From: Brettanomyces bruxellensis
Lineage: Eukaryota > Ascomycota > Pichiomycetes > Pichiales > Pichiaceae
Direction of reading: 5' to 3'
Assembly (NCBI RefSeq): GCF_011074885.1
Contig: NC_054689.1
Location: 372,001-436,000, forward strand
DNA: 64,000 nucleotides
Below are positions 21,901 through 31,707 of the stretch, piece after piece. The notes beneath the pieces are model-generated. The model searched no databases, was not told where the DNA came from, and was given only the letters and a program-made list of their open reading frames with translations. Both the position numbers and the translations under genes were made by a program. Every line of letters begins with the position of its first letter. Positions within the stretch are counted from its first letter, which is position 1.

Positions 21901-23895
21901 CCATGTCGACTATGTGGTGCCCTATGAAGGCCGCGACAGAAAGCTTTTGGACGATGTGCAGGGATACGTGCTCCCGGGCACCTTGACAGCACTCATGGGC
22001 GAGTCCGGAGCCGGTAAGACCACTCTTTGAACGTCTTATCGCAGCGGACGGACGTCGGTGTGGTCACAGGCGATTTCCTCGTGAATGGCAACCGTTTGGA
22101 CACGTCATTCCAGAAAAGAACAGGCTACGTGCAGCAGCAGGACATCCACATTGCAGAGTTGACCGTTCGCGAGTCGCTCATGTTTGCAGCTCGGTTGCGG
22201 AGACCTTACGAGGTGCCCGATGCTGAGAAACTTGAGTATGTGGACCGCATCATGGAGATCCTCCACATGGACGAGTACGCAGATGCTGTTGCAGGCAAGC
22301 CAGGGTACGGGTTGAATGTTGAGCAGAGGAAGAAGCTCTCGATAGCCACGGAACTCGTTGCCAAACCGTCCTTATTGCTCTTTCTCGATGAGCCCACCTC
22401 CGGCTTGGACTCACAATCGGCCTGGGCGATTGTCCAGGTGCTCCGGAAACTTGCACTGGCGGGCCAGGCCATACTTTGCACGATCCACCAGCCTTCTGCG
22501 ACGCTTTTCGAGCAGTTCGACCGCTTGTTGTTGTTGAAAAAGGGCGGCCAGACGGTCTACTTTGGCCCGGTGGGCCGCAATTCGCACTCAGTGCTCTCGT
22601 ACTTCGAGTCTAAGGGGGCCCGGCGCTGCCAGCCGGACGAAAACCCGGCCGAGTACGTGTTGGAGGTGATTGGGGCAGGTGCCACTGCTGTGGCGGACCG
22701 GGATTGGGGAGATGTGTGGAGAAAGAGCGAGGAGAACGGCAAAGTGAGCCAGGAGGTGGAGCAGATGACTAGACGAGCTGTTAAGACAACTAGTGCAACT
22801 AATGAAACTAGTGCAACTAGTGCAAATAAGGCAACTGCTACTGCTTCTTCATCCACCTCCCAATTCGCTACCCCCTACCACCGACAGCTCAGCCTCGTTC
22901 TCCGCCGCACTTGGACCCAGTTCTACCGCGATATCGACTACCTCCTGTCCAAGTTGCTGCTTGTGGTGCTCGGCGGCCTCGTGCACGGCTTCTCCTTTTG
23001 GAAAGTCAAGCACACGACCATCGGAATGCAGAACACCATGTTTGCCAACTTCATGGCTGCAGTCATCGCTGCCCCCTTGATCAACCAGATCCAGGCCAGA
23101 GCAATCCAGTCCCGCGAGTTGTTCGAGGTTCGAGAATCCAAGTCCAGTACCTTCCACTGGTCCACCTTGTTGCTCTCGCAGCTGCTTGTGGAAATTCCAT
23201 ACGCCTTGGTCAATGCCACCATCTACTTCATCGTCTGGTACTTCCCCATCCAGCTCCCCCTCTCGGCTCACATTGCCGGCTTCTGGTGGCTCACCTACGC
23301 CATTTTCTTTCAAATTTACATCATCTCCTTTGCTCTCGCCGTCATCTACTTCTCTCCAGACCTACCTTCTGCAAATGTGCTCTGTGGAATGCTCTTGAAC
23401 TTCCTCATTGCCTTCTGCGGCGTCATCCAGCCACCTTCCTTGCTGCCGGGCTTCTGGAAGTTCATGTGGAGAACTTCCTCCTTCACTTACTTCATCGACA
23501 ACTTGGTCTCCACCTGCCTCCACGACCGCCAGGTTCGTTGTAGTTCCACAGAAATGAACTACTTGGACCCTCCGGACGGCCTCACTTGCAACCAATACTT
23601 GCAACCTTTCTTTGCCACCAACAACGGCTACGTGGCCAATCCATCCGCCACTTCTCAGTGTGCCGTGTGTCAGTACTCCGTCGGAGATCAGTACTTGGCA
23701 ACTGTAGGCATGTCCTACTCTCACCGCTGGAGAAACATCGGCCTATTCTTTGTTTACATTCTCTTCAACGTCTTCTGCATGTTGTCTATGTATTACATTT
23801 TCCGGGTCCGCCACTTCTCACTGTCTCTTCCAAAACTGCCAGCGTTTCTAAGGCGTAAGAAGACGGCCAAGGATGAGGAGAAGCCTCAAAGCTGA
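18965..23895 (+). CDS. SNQ2: PDR-type ABC multidrug transporter (Snq2-like), frameshifted
   Basis: A full-size (NBD-TMD)x2 pleiotropic drug resistance pump split into two frames, 18965-22030 and 22027-23895. NBD1 has the fungal Cys Walker A G-R-P-G-A-G-C-S-T (about residue 262) and signature S-G-G-Q-R-K-R-V-S. TMD1 is about residues 580-870. NBD2 has Walker A G-E-S-G-A-G-K-T-T-L, the Snq2-type signature L-N-V-E-Q-R-K-K-L-S-I, and D-E-P-T-S-G-L-D. TMD2 fills the C-terminus. The first frame stops at TGA 22028-22030 right after Walker A; the protein resumes in the next frame at 22027 with the expected N-V-L-S-Q-R-T. Total ~1640 residues, longer than the usual ~1500, because of S/T/N/Q-rich inserts before NBD1, before NBD2 and after NBD2. 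If real, the break yields a protein lacking NBD2 and TMD2; it may be a sequencing or assembly error. Confidence 0.85.
19505..19682 (+). repeat. In-frame S/T/N/Q-rich coding repeats before NBD1
   Basis: Coding DNA of the ABC pump contains tandem copies of a 45-bp unit encoding G-N-T-F-Q-Q-S-N-T-N-S-T-S-Q-K. Two nearly perfect copies run across about 19578-19670. The AT-rich repeat sits inside an otherwise GC-rich gene. Confidence 0.8.
22022..22030 (+). other. Single-base frameshift in NBD2 Walker A of the ABC pump
   Basis: The bases read ACT CTT TGA ACG. One extra T in the CTTT run would restore ACT CTT TTG AAC and join both frames without loss of any conserved residue. The rest of both halves is open and conserved, so the lesion is recent or an artefact. 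Confidence 0.85.
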
Positions 23896-24829
23896 GAATG
23901 CAAGTATATCTTGGCTGGTGTCTTTTGACTTATCTTAGTATTATATTCTTTAATTTTTATTCTAGCTATCGTTTGACTTTGATATTATAACATTGCTATC
24001 TTTTTGATATTCTAATATTACTATTTTGATTTTGTTATTCGAATAATACTATCATTTTGATATTCTAGCATTACTATCTTTTGACTTTGATGTTCTAATG
24101 TTGTTCTCTTTTTGAAAGTATAATATTACAATCCTTTGACTTATCCTAGTATTCTATTCTTTAATTTTTATTCTAACCATGTTTGACTTTGATATTATAA
24201 TATTGCTATCTTTTTGATATTATAACATCGCTATCTTTTTGATATTCTAATATTACTATCTCCTTGATATTCTGATGTTACTATCTTTTCACTTTAATAT
24301 TCTGATGTTACTACCCTTTGACTTTGTATCCTAGTACTACTACATCCTTTAACTTCATGCTATCACTCTATCACACTCCAGCATACTTCATCTGATACTT
24401 ATGCACCATTTAATTGTCTACTCTCCCTCTTACTGGAAAGCATCAACCTCAATATGGCATCAATCTACTAATACGTACGCTTGCCATATTCCTGGCCGAT
24501 CCAGATTCAAAATCTTAAAACACTACTCCAATATTCACATTCCCTTTATAGAAACAGTAGTATAGATGCTAAGTTCCAGATACGTTAAATGCTTTGTTTT
24601 GGTTTGGTAACAAATTATAAATACTACCAGGCAAATACAAATATACCTTTAACTGGCAAAAAAATGTTCAGCACTAATCCGCAGGCTTCTCAACATCTAC
24701 AGCGCAAGAAAAGAGTTTTTCAGGAACTCTGTCAAAAACACTTTTCTATTTTACTTTCTTTCTTCTTTCACTTTCCCCACACACTCTATTTTCTACACTC
24801 ATCTGTTTTATCTTCACATCACTCACACC
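23896..24829. other. Intergenic, SNQ2-like to SMB1
   Basis: 0.93 kb. The first ~450 bp is a repeat array (separate entry). The rest is AT-rich and pyrimidine-rich just upstream of SMB1 (24725-24829). No gene is supported; a frame at 24589-24933 merely overlaps the SMB1 start. Confidence 0.55.
23920..24325 (+). repeat. TTGATATTCTAATATTACTATC array with an ~88-bp duplication
   Basis: Degenerate ~25-29 bp units repeat through the region. A longer segment beginning CTTTGACTTATC(C/T)TAGTATT occurs twice, near 23925-24012 and 24133-24224, with few differences, showing a secondary segmental duplication within the array. Confidence 0.8.
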
Positions 24830-25303
24830 ATGGCTATCGGCCAGATCCCAAGAAAGGCAAAATTGGTAAGTCCCAGCTTTATTTCGCATTTGATTGTTCC
24901 AGTACTAACAAACACAACTTTATCTCAGTCTAAACTAATCGGCTTTAAGGTTAAAGTCACATCTACAAATACCTCAGAGTACATAGGGACGCTGCTTTCA
25001 TTTGATGGGTATATGAATATTGTACTTTCAGACTGCGAGGAGTTCCGTCTTACCAAAAAATCACAACTTGAGCTTCGAAAGCAAACCAAACAGAAGAAGT
25101 ATATCATTGATGAATCGGTAATAAAAGAGCAAAAACGGCTTTTGGGCTTGGTGATCATCAGGGGAGAGAACGTGATTAGTGTTGTTGCTTTAGCGGCACC
25201 AAATAAGTTGGATGCAAAGCCTCATCTTCGTCTCAAGAGGGGAAAGGGTGTGGTGAAGCCTGTTTTGAAGACTTTGAATGGTGCACGGGCGGGAAGTAGG
25301 TGA
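24830..25303 (+). CDS. SMB1: Spliceosomal core protein SmB, one intron
   Basis: Exon 1 is 24830-24865 (12 codons) and exon 2 is 24929-25303. The intron 24866-24928 (63 nt) has donor GTAAGT, branch point TACTAAC (24903-24909) and acceptor TCAG. The spliced protein is 136 residues and reads K-L-S-K-L-I-G-F-K-V-K-V across the junction. The Sm1 motif includes Y-I-G-T-L-L-S-F-D-G-Y-M-N-I-V-L and Sm2 includes L-G-L-V-I-I-R-G-E-N-V-I-S-V, both typical of SmB. The basic C-terminal tail is short. SmB belongs to the heptameric Sm ring of U1, U2, U4 and U5 snRNPs. The intron length is a multiple of three with no stop, so an unspliced message would add 21 residues in frame. Confidence 0.92.
   Translation: MAIGQIPRKAKLVSPSFISHLIVPVLTNTTLSQSKLIGFKVKVTSTNTSEYIGTLLSFDGYMNIVLSDCEEFRLTKKSQLELRKQTKQKKYIIDESVIKEQKRLLGLVIIRGENVISVVALAAPNKLDAKPHLRLKRGKGVVKPVLKTLNGARAGSR
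24866..24928 (+). other. SMB1 intron
   Basis: 63 nt: GTAAGT donor, TACTAAC branch point at 24903-24909, 3' AG at 24927-24928, giving about 19 nt between branch site and acceptor. The insert would break the SmB N-terminus, which is aligned only after removal. Confidence 0.92.
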
Positions 25304-25828
25304 ATTGATGCTGGAAGAGAAGAATCTTCTCTTAACGTTTGTATATTAGCTAGGGCTGTTTCATAATCGAGAGACATTGCATAGACGCATGGAAATGTTT
25401 TTGTGAGTGCCGATTAGATAATCTGATTTCAGATATGTCGATATTGTAAGAAATGTATTGAACATTAATTAGTCTGTTGTGCAATCAGAGACGTGCTAGG
25501 TATTCTGCCTACTAGAAGTATACTTAATTAAGCAGACAACCAGTACTTTTAATACATCTTAGAGAAAATGTGTATCAAGTAGGATTAGTACTATTGGAGA
25601 GTATCTGAAAGTTTGCAGGGCATGTATGCACTGAATATATAAAAATTCATTATTAAACACTTAGATTACAAGCATCCAAGGATATCAGGAAGTATTAGGC
25701 TTTGCTTAAATATATATATAATAGGATAGACTTTTAATACTAAACATTACGATATTGCAACTATACTTCAGTTAGGCACAAATGTCAAACAAGCTCTATG
25801 TAGTATATTGGTAAAGAGTTTATGCTAA

Positions 25829-25956
25829 GTATGCGAATGAAGAGTCTACACTTTTATTAAACATATGAATGAAGAATTTACATTTTTATTAAACATATGA
25901 ATGAAGTGCCTATACTTCTATTAAACGTATGAATGAAGAATCTACACTTCTACTAA
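25829..25956 (+). repeat. Four copies of a 32-bp tandem repeat
   Basis: Head-to-tail copies at 25829-25860, 25861-25892, 25893-25924 and 25925-25956. The core is ATATGAATGAAGAATCTACA followed by C-T-T-Y-T-A-T-T-A-A. Confidence 0.85.
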
Positions 25957-25984
25957 GCATATATCGGACAACTCTAATAATCAT

Positions 25985-26100
25985 CTATACGCACCAAGTG
26001 ATCATCTATAAGCATCTCGCTATATATATAAGCACCAAATGATCATATATAAGCATCTCGTAATATAAGCATCTCGTGACATAAGCACCTCGCAATATCT
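25985..26100 (+). repeat. ATAAGCATCTCG / GATCATCTATAAGCA array
   Basis: Short degenerate units of about 14-30 bp, including ATAAGCATCTCG three times and ATAAGCACC variants. It borders the 3' end of SKI2. Confidence 0.7.
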
Positions 26101-26145
26101 ATTAAATACTAGGCCCTCTCATATTCACCCCTTTCTCCCCAGACA

Positions 26146-29100
26146 TCACAAGTATAGCGAGGCACAGAACACAATATCACGCTTGATCCTCTCCTGGGCG
26201 TCAGACATCTTGGCATGGAGGTCCGAATCTCCGATAATCAAAGCGGCGTTCTTCACCTGCCGGCATATCTCGTCCAAGGAGGTGATAACCCTGACTATAG
26301 TGCCCTCAGACTCGTCGGCCTCGTTTGCATTAAGCATGATTTCCTTGAAGGACTGGCCCCTGGCCCATTCGTACACAGTGTTGACCAATCCGAACCGGTT
26401 GCACTCCAAAAAGGTCTCCTCCTCGGAGGTCATGGTGATGCGCTTCTGCTCGTAGATCTCAGTTAATGACTGCATGATTTTCGAGATCTTCTGGTAGCCC
26501 CGATCGAGACGGGGGGTGGAAAGCTTGACCGGATCGGGCTCCTCGTTCTCTCTGTGCCGTCCCGAATAGGCAAAGCACGAGATCAACGCAACGATCTCCT
26601 CAGCAGTAAAGTCACCGAGGAAATTGTCAAAGATGAGCTCAGTGATCGGCAACTCCCAGCCACAGTTGATCTCGCAGGCCACACGTCCCTTGAGTGTGAC
26701 AGTGAGCTCTCCCGGGTTCACATAGCCGAGAACTTTCAACACTTCAAGCCTCTGCTCGTACTCGGGCAAGAGATCGAGGTTCCCACCACTCATGGACTTC
26801 TTCAAGCTCTCGATACGGTCCAAGACTTCGATCCGGTCGCACACAAACCGATAGTCCTTCTTTCTGTCCACGAGCTGGACGAGCTCGCGGTTCTGCAGCA
26901 TGTCAATGAGCTGTTTGAGCTGCTGCTCGTGCTCCGTGACCAACTCGATCGTCTGCGGGATCATCGGCTTGGTCCAGTCGACCTCTCTCCATAGGAATCG
27001 CTGCTTCAAGGCCTCGAAGAACCTCGACTGCAGCTTTGGCGGGATGTTGGGGATCCGGAAGTCGAAAGTCCGGTCACTGATGAACACAATGCTGCTCACT
27101 GATATCTTTCCGACGTACACCTTGTGCATCCGCGACCAATCGACGAAGTGCGACTCGTTGAAGCTGGCTCCGAGTGCCGGATTGAAGCTGAAGTTCATCT
27201 CCCGGCCCGGACCACCTTCCTTGCCGCGTTTCCGGAACAGAATGCAGGTCACCGTGCCGTCCTTGCCAAACAAGTGTGTTACAATGGCCGGCATCGAGAT
27301 CCCGTCGGCATCCCGGTAAACAACGAGCCGGTTGGCACGGAAAAGCATGAAAAGCTGCTTGGACGAGTCCAGGGCACGGATCAACCGCTGGTACGTCTCC
27401 GCATACCGGTTGTTGACCCGGCAGAACGCCTCGAGCTTCTTGTACACTTCGACATCCATCGTCACCTTGTACCGGTCCTCAAGCTCCTTCTGTAACTTCA
27501 AGATCTCCGTCTGCTGCTCCGGGATCATCATCTGCGACGCGTTTTCACCAAACGACCGCTTGATCATGTCCTCCACCTTCAAGGCCTCGATCCGGAGAAG
27601 ATTCAAGATCATCGTGTACGTCAACCGGAACTGTGACGAGAGCTTTGTCGGTGTGCCGAGTGTCGTGTCCTTGAGCACTTTGCGGGTAAACGGCTCTGTG
27701 TACGACATGATTATTGCCGTGCCCTTGGTGTCGATGCCCCTTCTTCCCGCACGGCCCGACATCTGCGTAAATTCACCGGGCAGAAGGTACCGGAAGCTCA
27801 CGTTGTCGTGTTTCCTGATCGAACTGAACACAACTGTCCTGGTTGGGAGGTTTAGACCCACGGCAAACGTCTCAGTTGCAAACAAAACCTTGATGAGTGA
27901 CTTTGAGAACAATATCTCCACCACCTCCTTCACAATCGGCAAGAGTCCTCCGTGATGGACACCGATTCCTCTCTTCAACATGTCTCTCATCCTCATGATC
28001 TGCGGAAGCTCCCGGTCCTCCCTTTTCAACCTCGAAACAGCTTTATCGATGAACATGTGGATCTCGGAAGCTTCTTTTGCCGAGCAGAAGTTGATTCCAC
28101 TCAACGAGTCCGCATACTCCTCGCATTTCCGCTTGGAAAACACGAAAACCACCGCTGGAAGAAGCGTATTTTTCCGCAAGTAGTTCACCACTGTTGGCCA
28201 TGTGTTCTTTGTGGGGCCGTTGTATGATCTGCCGGGTCTCCCTGATGCTCCACCACGAGATACACCCCTTGCACCTCCTCTTGCACCTCCTCTTGCACCC
28301 CTTGCACCTCCTCTTCCACCTCTTCCACCTCTTCCACCCCTTGCACCTCCTCTTCCCCCTCTCCCCCCTCTATCTCCTCCACTACTCTTCCCCATCAACA
28401 ACGCCCGGCTGTGCTCCGCAAACCCCTTCTCGAGAAACTTCCGGTTCGCATCAATCACCTTGTACGGTCTGTCCCGGGCCCAGAGATACACCTCAAGCGG
28501 AACAGGCCGCTTTGGAGTCGATATCACGTATATATCCTGTCTCCTAGTCCTGCCCACCCAGGATGCAAACTCGTACGTGTTCGGAACGGTGGCAGAAAGC
28601 AGGATCACCTTAATGTGCGGGGGAAGCATGATGAGAACCTCCTCCCACACCACACCCCTGTCTACATCGTTCACGTAGTGCACCTCATCGAAAATCACAA
28701 ACTCCACGTCTCTGAGAGTGTCGGCGCCCCGATATAGCATCGATCTCAAAATCTCCGTCGTCATAATCAAGCAGTTGGCATCCGGGTTGATCTGAACATC
28801 TCCCGTGATCACTCCCACCTCCATCCCGTCAAAGCTGCCCTTGAAATCCCGGAATTTCTGGTTGCTCAACGCCTTGATTGGTGACGTGTATATCGCCTTG
28901 GTCATATTTCTCTGTGCCATCGCGATCGCATACTCTGCAACCACTGTTTTTCCCGCCGATGTGTGGGCCGCGACGAAAACCGAGTCACCCTGCTCCAAAT
29001 GGTAAATGGCCTCTTGCTGAAACGTGTCCAGCTTAAATGGCCAAGTGCGAGCCGGATGCGGAACGAGCTCCTCGAAGTTTTCGATTTTCCGGTCCAACGA

Positions 29101-30018
29101 CACAACATGTGCCCATTCTTTCCTCTCCATTCCGCCGGAAAATGCCGTACCCGACGAATCCGGAATCTGCTTTGGTCTCACGATGGTTCCGCTTGGGATG
29201 ATCCGCGATATCTCCAAATCGAGCTTCTCCCCCTCTGTGTCGCTAGCGGACGACGACCCGTCTCCGTCCGGCTGGAAAAGCTCATCTTCATCATTGCTGG
29301 TGTCTTCTGCATCACTTTCAAGAGGTTCATTTTCTGCTGTTTCATCTCCTTTAAGCTCCTTTCCTGCCTTCTCATCTCCCATACCCCCCTCCTTAGCCAA
29401 CTCATCCGCTATTTCCGCCTGTGGCTGCTCTCTTTCCAGCTTTAAGCCCCGCTCAAACCCCTCCGGCACATCGAACAACCCGTGCTCATCCCGGTGGAGA
29501 TGCCTGGTGGCCTTTGCCGCCCTCTCTGCCTGCTGCTTCTCCATCTCGCCCGTTTCCATAAATGGTGTGCCTTTAATCACTCCATTGAAACTCGTCCCGC
29601 CTGAAACATACCGCCTGTTCATCGAAGACGATGCAGAGGCCAACAAAGACGATGTGGCCAACTTCCTGTCGAACTTCTCTTCATATGAAACGACCGATCC
29701 CGCGATTCCTTCCCTTCTAGACTGGATCTGTGTCCGATCTGTCAATACAGGATCTGCCATCAATGAGCGGTAAAACGAGTTCTTTCTGTCGCCATCCACT
29801 TCCGGAACGGTCTGGAATTCATCCAAAAGATCCCACGGAAGCACATTTTTGGGGCTGAGGTACCGATCCTCGATGCTTTCATTCACACTCTCCTCTGTTT
29901 CTTCTTCAACTTTGAACTTGGTTTTAGTACTCGGCACAATTGGCTGATCTTCGTACTTGGTCTTGCTCAGGCTTATCTGCCGAAGACTGCCCAATATCTC
30001 TTCTAATGATTCTGCCAT
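26146..30018 (-). CDS. SKI2: Ski2 RNA helicase of the SKI complex
   Basis: 1290 residues, the family's usual size. Superfamily 2 motifs: Walker A A-H-T-S-A-G-K-T (about 350-357), D-E-V-H (about 443-446), S-A-T-V-P-N, and Q-M-S-G-R-A-G-R-R-G. The C-terminal winged-helix, arch and DSHCT regions end in a conserved block with E-I-C-R-Q-V-K-N-A-A. The acidic N-terminus (about 190-265) would contact Ski3. Ski2, with Ski3 and Ski8, unwinds mRNA and feeds it 3'-5' into the cytoplasmic exosome. A Gly/Arg-rich stretch at about 544-592 is made of G-G-A-R and R-G-G repeats where the arch insertion begins. SKI2 shares a 1.7 kb divergent region with FBP26. Confidence 0.95.
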   Translation of the reverse strand: MAESLEEILGSLRQISLSKTKYEDQPIVPSTKTKFKVEEETEESVNESIEDRYLSPKNVLPWDLLDEFQTVPEVDGDRKNSFYRSLMADPVLTDRTQIQSRREGIAGSVVSYEEKFDRKLATSSLLASASSSMNRRYVSGGTSFNGVIKGTPFMETGEMEKQQAERAAKATRHLHRDEHGLFDVPEGFERGLKLEREQPQAEIADELAKEGGMGDEKAGKELKGDETAENEPLESDAEDTSNDEDELFQPDGDGSSSASDTEGEKLDLEISRIIPSGTIVRPKQIPDSSGTAFSGGMERKEWAHVVSLDRKIENFEELVPHPARTWPFKLDTFQQEAIYHLEQGDSVFVAAHTSAGKTVVAEYAIAMAQRNMTKAIYTSPIKALSNQKFRDFKGSFDGMEVGVITGDVQINPDANCLIMTTEILRSMLYRGADTLRDVEFVIFDEVHYVNDVDRGVVWEEVLIMLPPHIKVILLSATVPNTYEFASWVGRTRRQDIYVISTPKRPVPLEVYLWARDRPYKVIDANRKFLEKGFAEHSRALLMGKSSGGDRGGRGGRGGARGGRGGRGGRGGARGARGGARGGARGVSRGGASGRPGRSYNGPTKNTWPTVVNYLRKNTLLPAVVFVFSKRKCEEYADSLSGINFCSAKEASEIHMFIDKAVSRLKREDRELPQIMRMRDMLKRGIGVHHGGLLPIVKEVVEILFSKSLIKVLFATETFAVGLNLPTRTVVFSSIRKHDNVSFRYLLPGEFTQMSGRAGRRGIDTKGTAIIMSYTEPFTRKVLKDTTLGTPTKLSSQFRLTYTMILNLLRIEALKVEDMIKRSFGENASQMMIPEQQTEILKLQKELEDRYKVTMDVEVYKKLEAFCRVNNRYAETYQRLIRALDSSKQLFMLFRANRLVVYRDADGISMPAIVTHLFGKDGTVTCILFRKRGKEGGPGREMNFSFNPALGASFNESHFVDWSRMHKVYVGKISVSSIVFISDRTFDFRIPNIPPKLQSRFFEALKQRFLWREVDWTKPMIPQTIELVTEHEQQLKQLIDMLQNRELVQLVDRKKDYRFVCDRIEVLDRIESLKKSMSGGNLDLLPEYEQRLEVLKVLGYVNPGELTVTLKGRVACEINCGWELPITELIFDNFLGDFTAEEIVALISCFAYSGRHRENEEPDPVKLSTPRLDRGYQKISKIMQSLTEIYEQKRITMTSEEETFLECNRFGLVNTVYEWARGQSFKEIMLNANEADESEGTIVRVITSLDEICRQVKNAALIIGDSDLHAKMSDAQERIKRDIVFCASLYL
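28243..28388 (-). repeat. Coding G/R repeat inside SKI2
   Basis: A 9-15 bp tandem repeat (plus strand CTTGCACCTC, CTTCCACCT and similar) encoding R-G-G and A-R-G-G units of Ski2. The reading frame is kept throughout. Confidence 0.85.
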
Positions 30019-31707
30019 ATCTGCCCAAATTCTTAACTGACTGCTGAAACTGGGTCGATCTACCTCCTCCTCAATGTTCTACAAACCAGACTTGAAGAAA
30101 AGCTATACCTGCAAACTCAAAAAAATGCCAGGTGAAAAAATTATGCTGTACATCCCTACATATCTATCCCGACGCTACAAGCAATGTGTTGTGATGCAGA
30201 TGCTTAAAGAATGAATAAACGAATAAAATGTATTACATGTACTCAATAATGGTTACAATATGGACTGAAATTGATGGTCGATGATATCTTAATATCCATG
30301 CTTGATGTAATCTCCCGTCGGCTTGAATACTTCCAGAATTTTATTTAAAATATAATTACGTCTCGGATTGAGTAACTCCTAGAATTACATAGTTTTCGTG
30401 GATAATATTCACGGTCAAACGTGGATAAAATATCTGAACATCTTTTATTACGAAAGCAGTTTTGGGTCCAATAGAAACTACAGCATGTCATAAAATACTA
30501 CATGTCTTAAAATACTTCTAGACACCTTGATATTTCAACGAACACATTTTTTGGAAAGCATTCTTGCTCTCTTCGGTAATCGAAGTTGTAATGACGTATT
30601 TGTCCGCACAACGTACCACACACAAAGAAAATGTTTAGCGCCGAAAAATATACTTGAGTGTTTCCAGCCCGAAATACATCCTTATCATTCAAGCCCAAAA
30701 GCATATTTGTGAACACATCTTCTAAACCAATATCTACTCCTCATTCGCAGAAATTAAAACGAAGAGAACAACTGTCGTAAGTAGGAAAAAAGGACCTCTT
30801 TTAAATTCAGAAACAACAAGGCGTGATCATCGTATCATAAATTATGCCTCAACATTATACTACGTATTATATATCTTAAGAGTCATTAATCAATTCAAAG
30901 ATGTACGAGGGAATTTCCCGATGCAACCGCAGAGCATGGTGTGATTTTTTCTCTTTCGAAGCATCTCTTTATTACCATTTCATTTCGCTTTCTTGTCCGG
31001 TATGGTCGAGTATTGCGACCAAAAACGAGGACCTCTACCTGACTTGAGCTCAGTGCTGATTCCCGCATGAAAAAACTATAGTCGGTCTTTCGGTGTCAGG
31101 GATGAAAAAATTTTTTCGCTTAGTCGACTCTTGTGCACTTTCCCCACAATTTCGTCCTCCTGCAAAACAATCTCTTTGACTTGTGCAGATTATCTTTGAT
31201 TTTGTTTCCATTTGAATCATTACGATTAATATTTGCTTTTTCCGTACAGCTGCCTTATTTTTTGCATCTATTATTACTGCTATATTTTGCTTGTCTTGCA
31301 CGGCATAATTCTGATCCCATTTTTATTTGGCTTTTATTTATTTGTCCTTTCTTACCTTACTTGTGCCTTCTATTTTACATTTTTATTTTATATCTTTCTT
31401 TCTTTCTTTGCGAATAACCAAAGAAGGTAATTGAACCAAGGGATCCACAGCAGACCAATAGCAATTGACCTGTTCTTCAGCATTTAAGGTACACAAGCAC
31501 TGCATAGCAGTTTACGCATAAGCTTAAGGGTGAAGAAGGTTCAAAGCTTTTATTTTGTGCTTTCATATTTCCATCATCTATCAGTTTTTATCATTTCTCT
31601 TTTATCTATCGTTTCTCTATTCTTTATTTCCTTCAAAGTTCTTTTTTCTATCTTTCCTATCTTTTCTCTATTCGTTCATCTTTCTCCTCTTTCACAGACT
31701 TCGCAAC
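30019..31707. other. 1.7 kb divergent region SKI2/FBP26
   Basis: No supported gene. The final ~550 bp before FBP26 (31140-31700) is markedly pyrimidine-rich on the plus strand, as in a long T/C-rich leader. The upstream part is AT-rich without repeats. Frames of 69-94 residues start at non-ATG codons or lie in the T-rich tract. Confidence 0.5.

Larger units (their letters stand above)
25304..26145. other. Convergent gap SMB1/SKI2
   Basis: 0.84 kb between two 3' ends. The left half is plain AT-rich sequence. The right half carries two tandem arrays listed separately. No gene is seen. Confidence 0.55.

Noticed and set aside
22022..22030. Programmed -1 frameshift in the ABC pump
   Set aside because: No slippery heptamer or downstream pseudoknot signature is apparent, and fungal PDR pumps are not known to use frameshifting; a sequence lesion is simpler.
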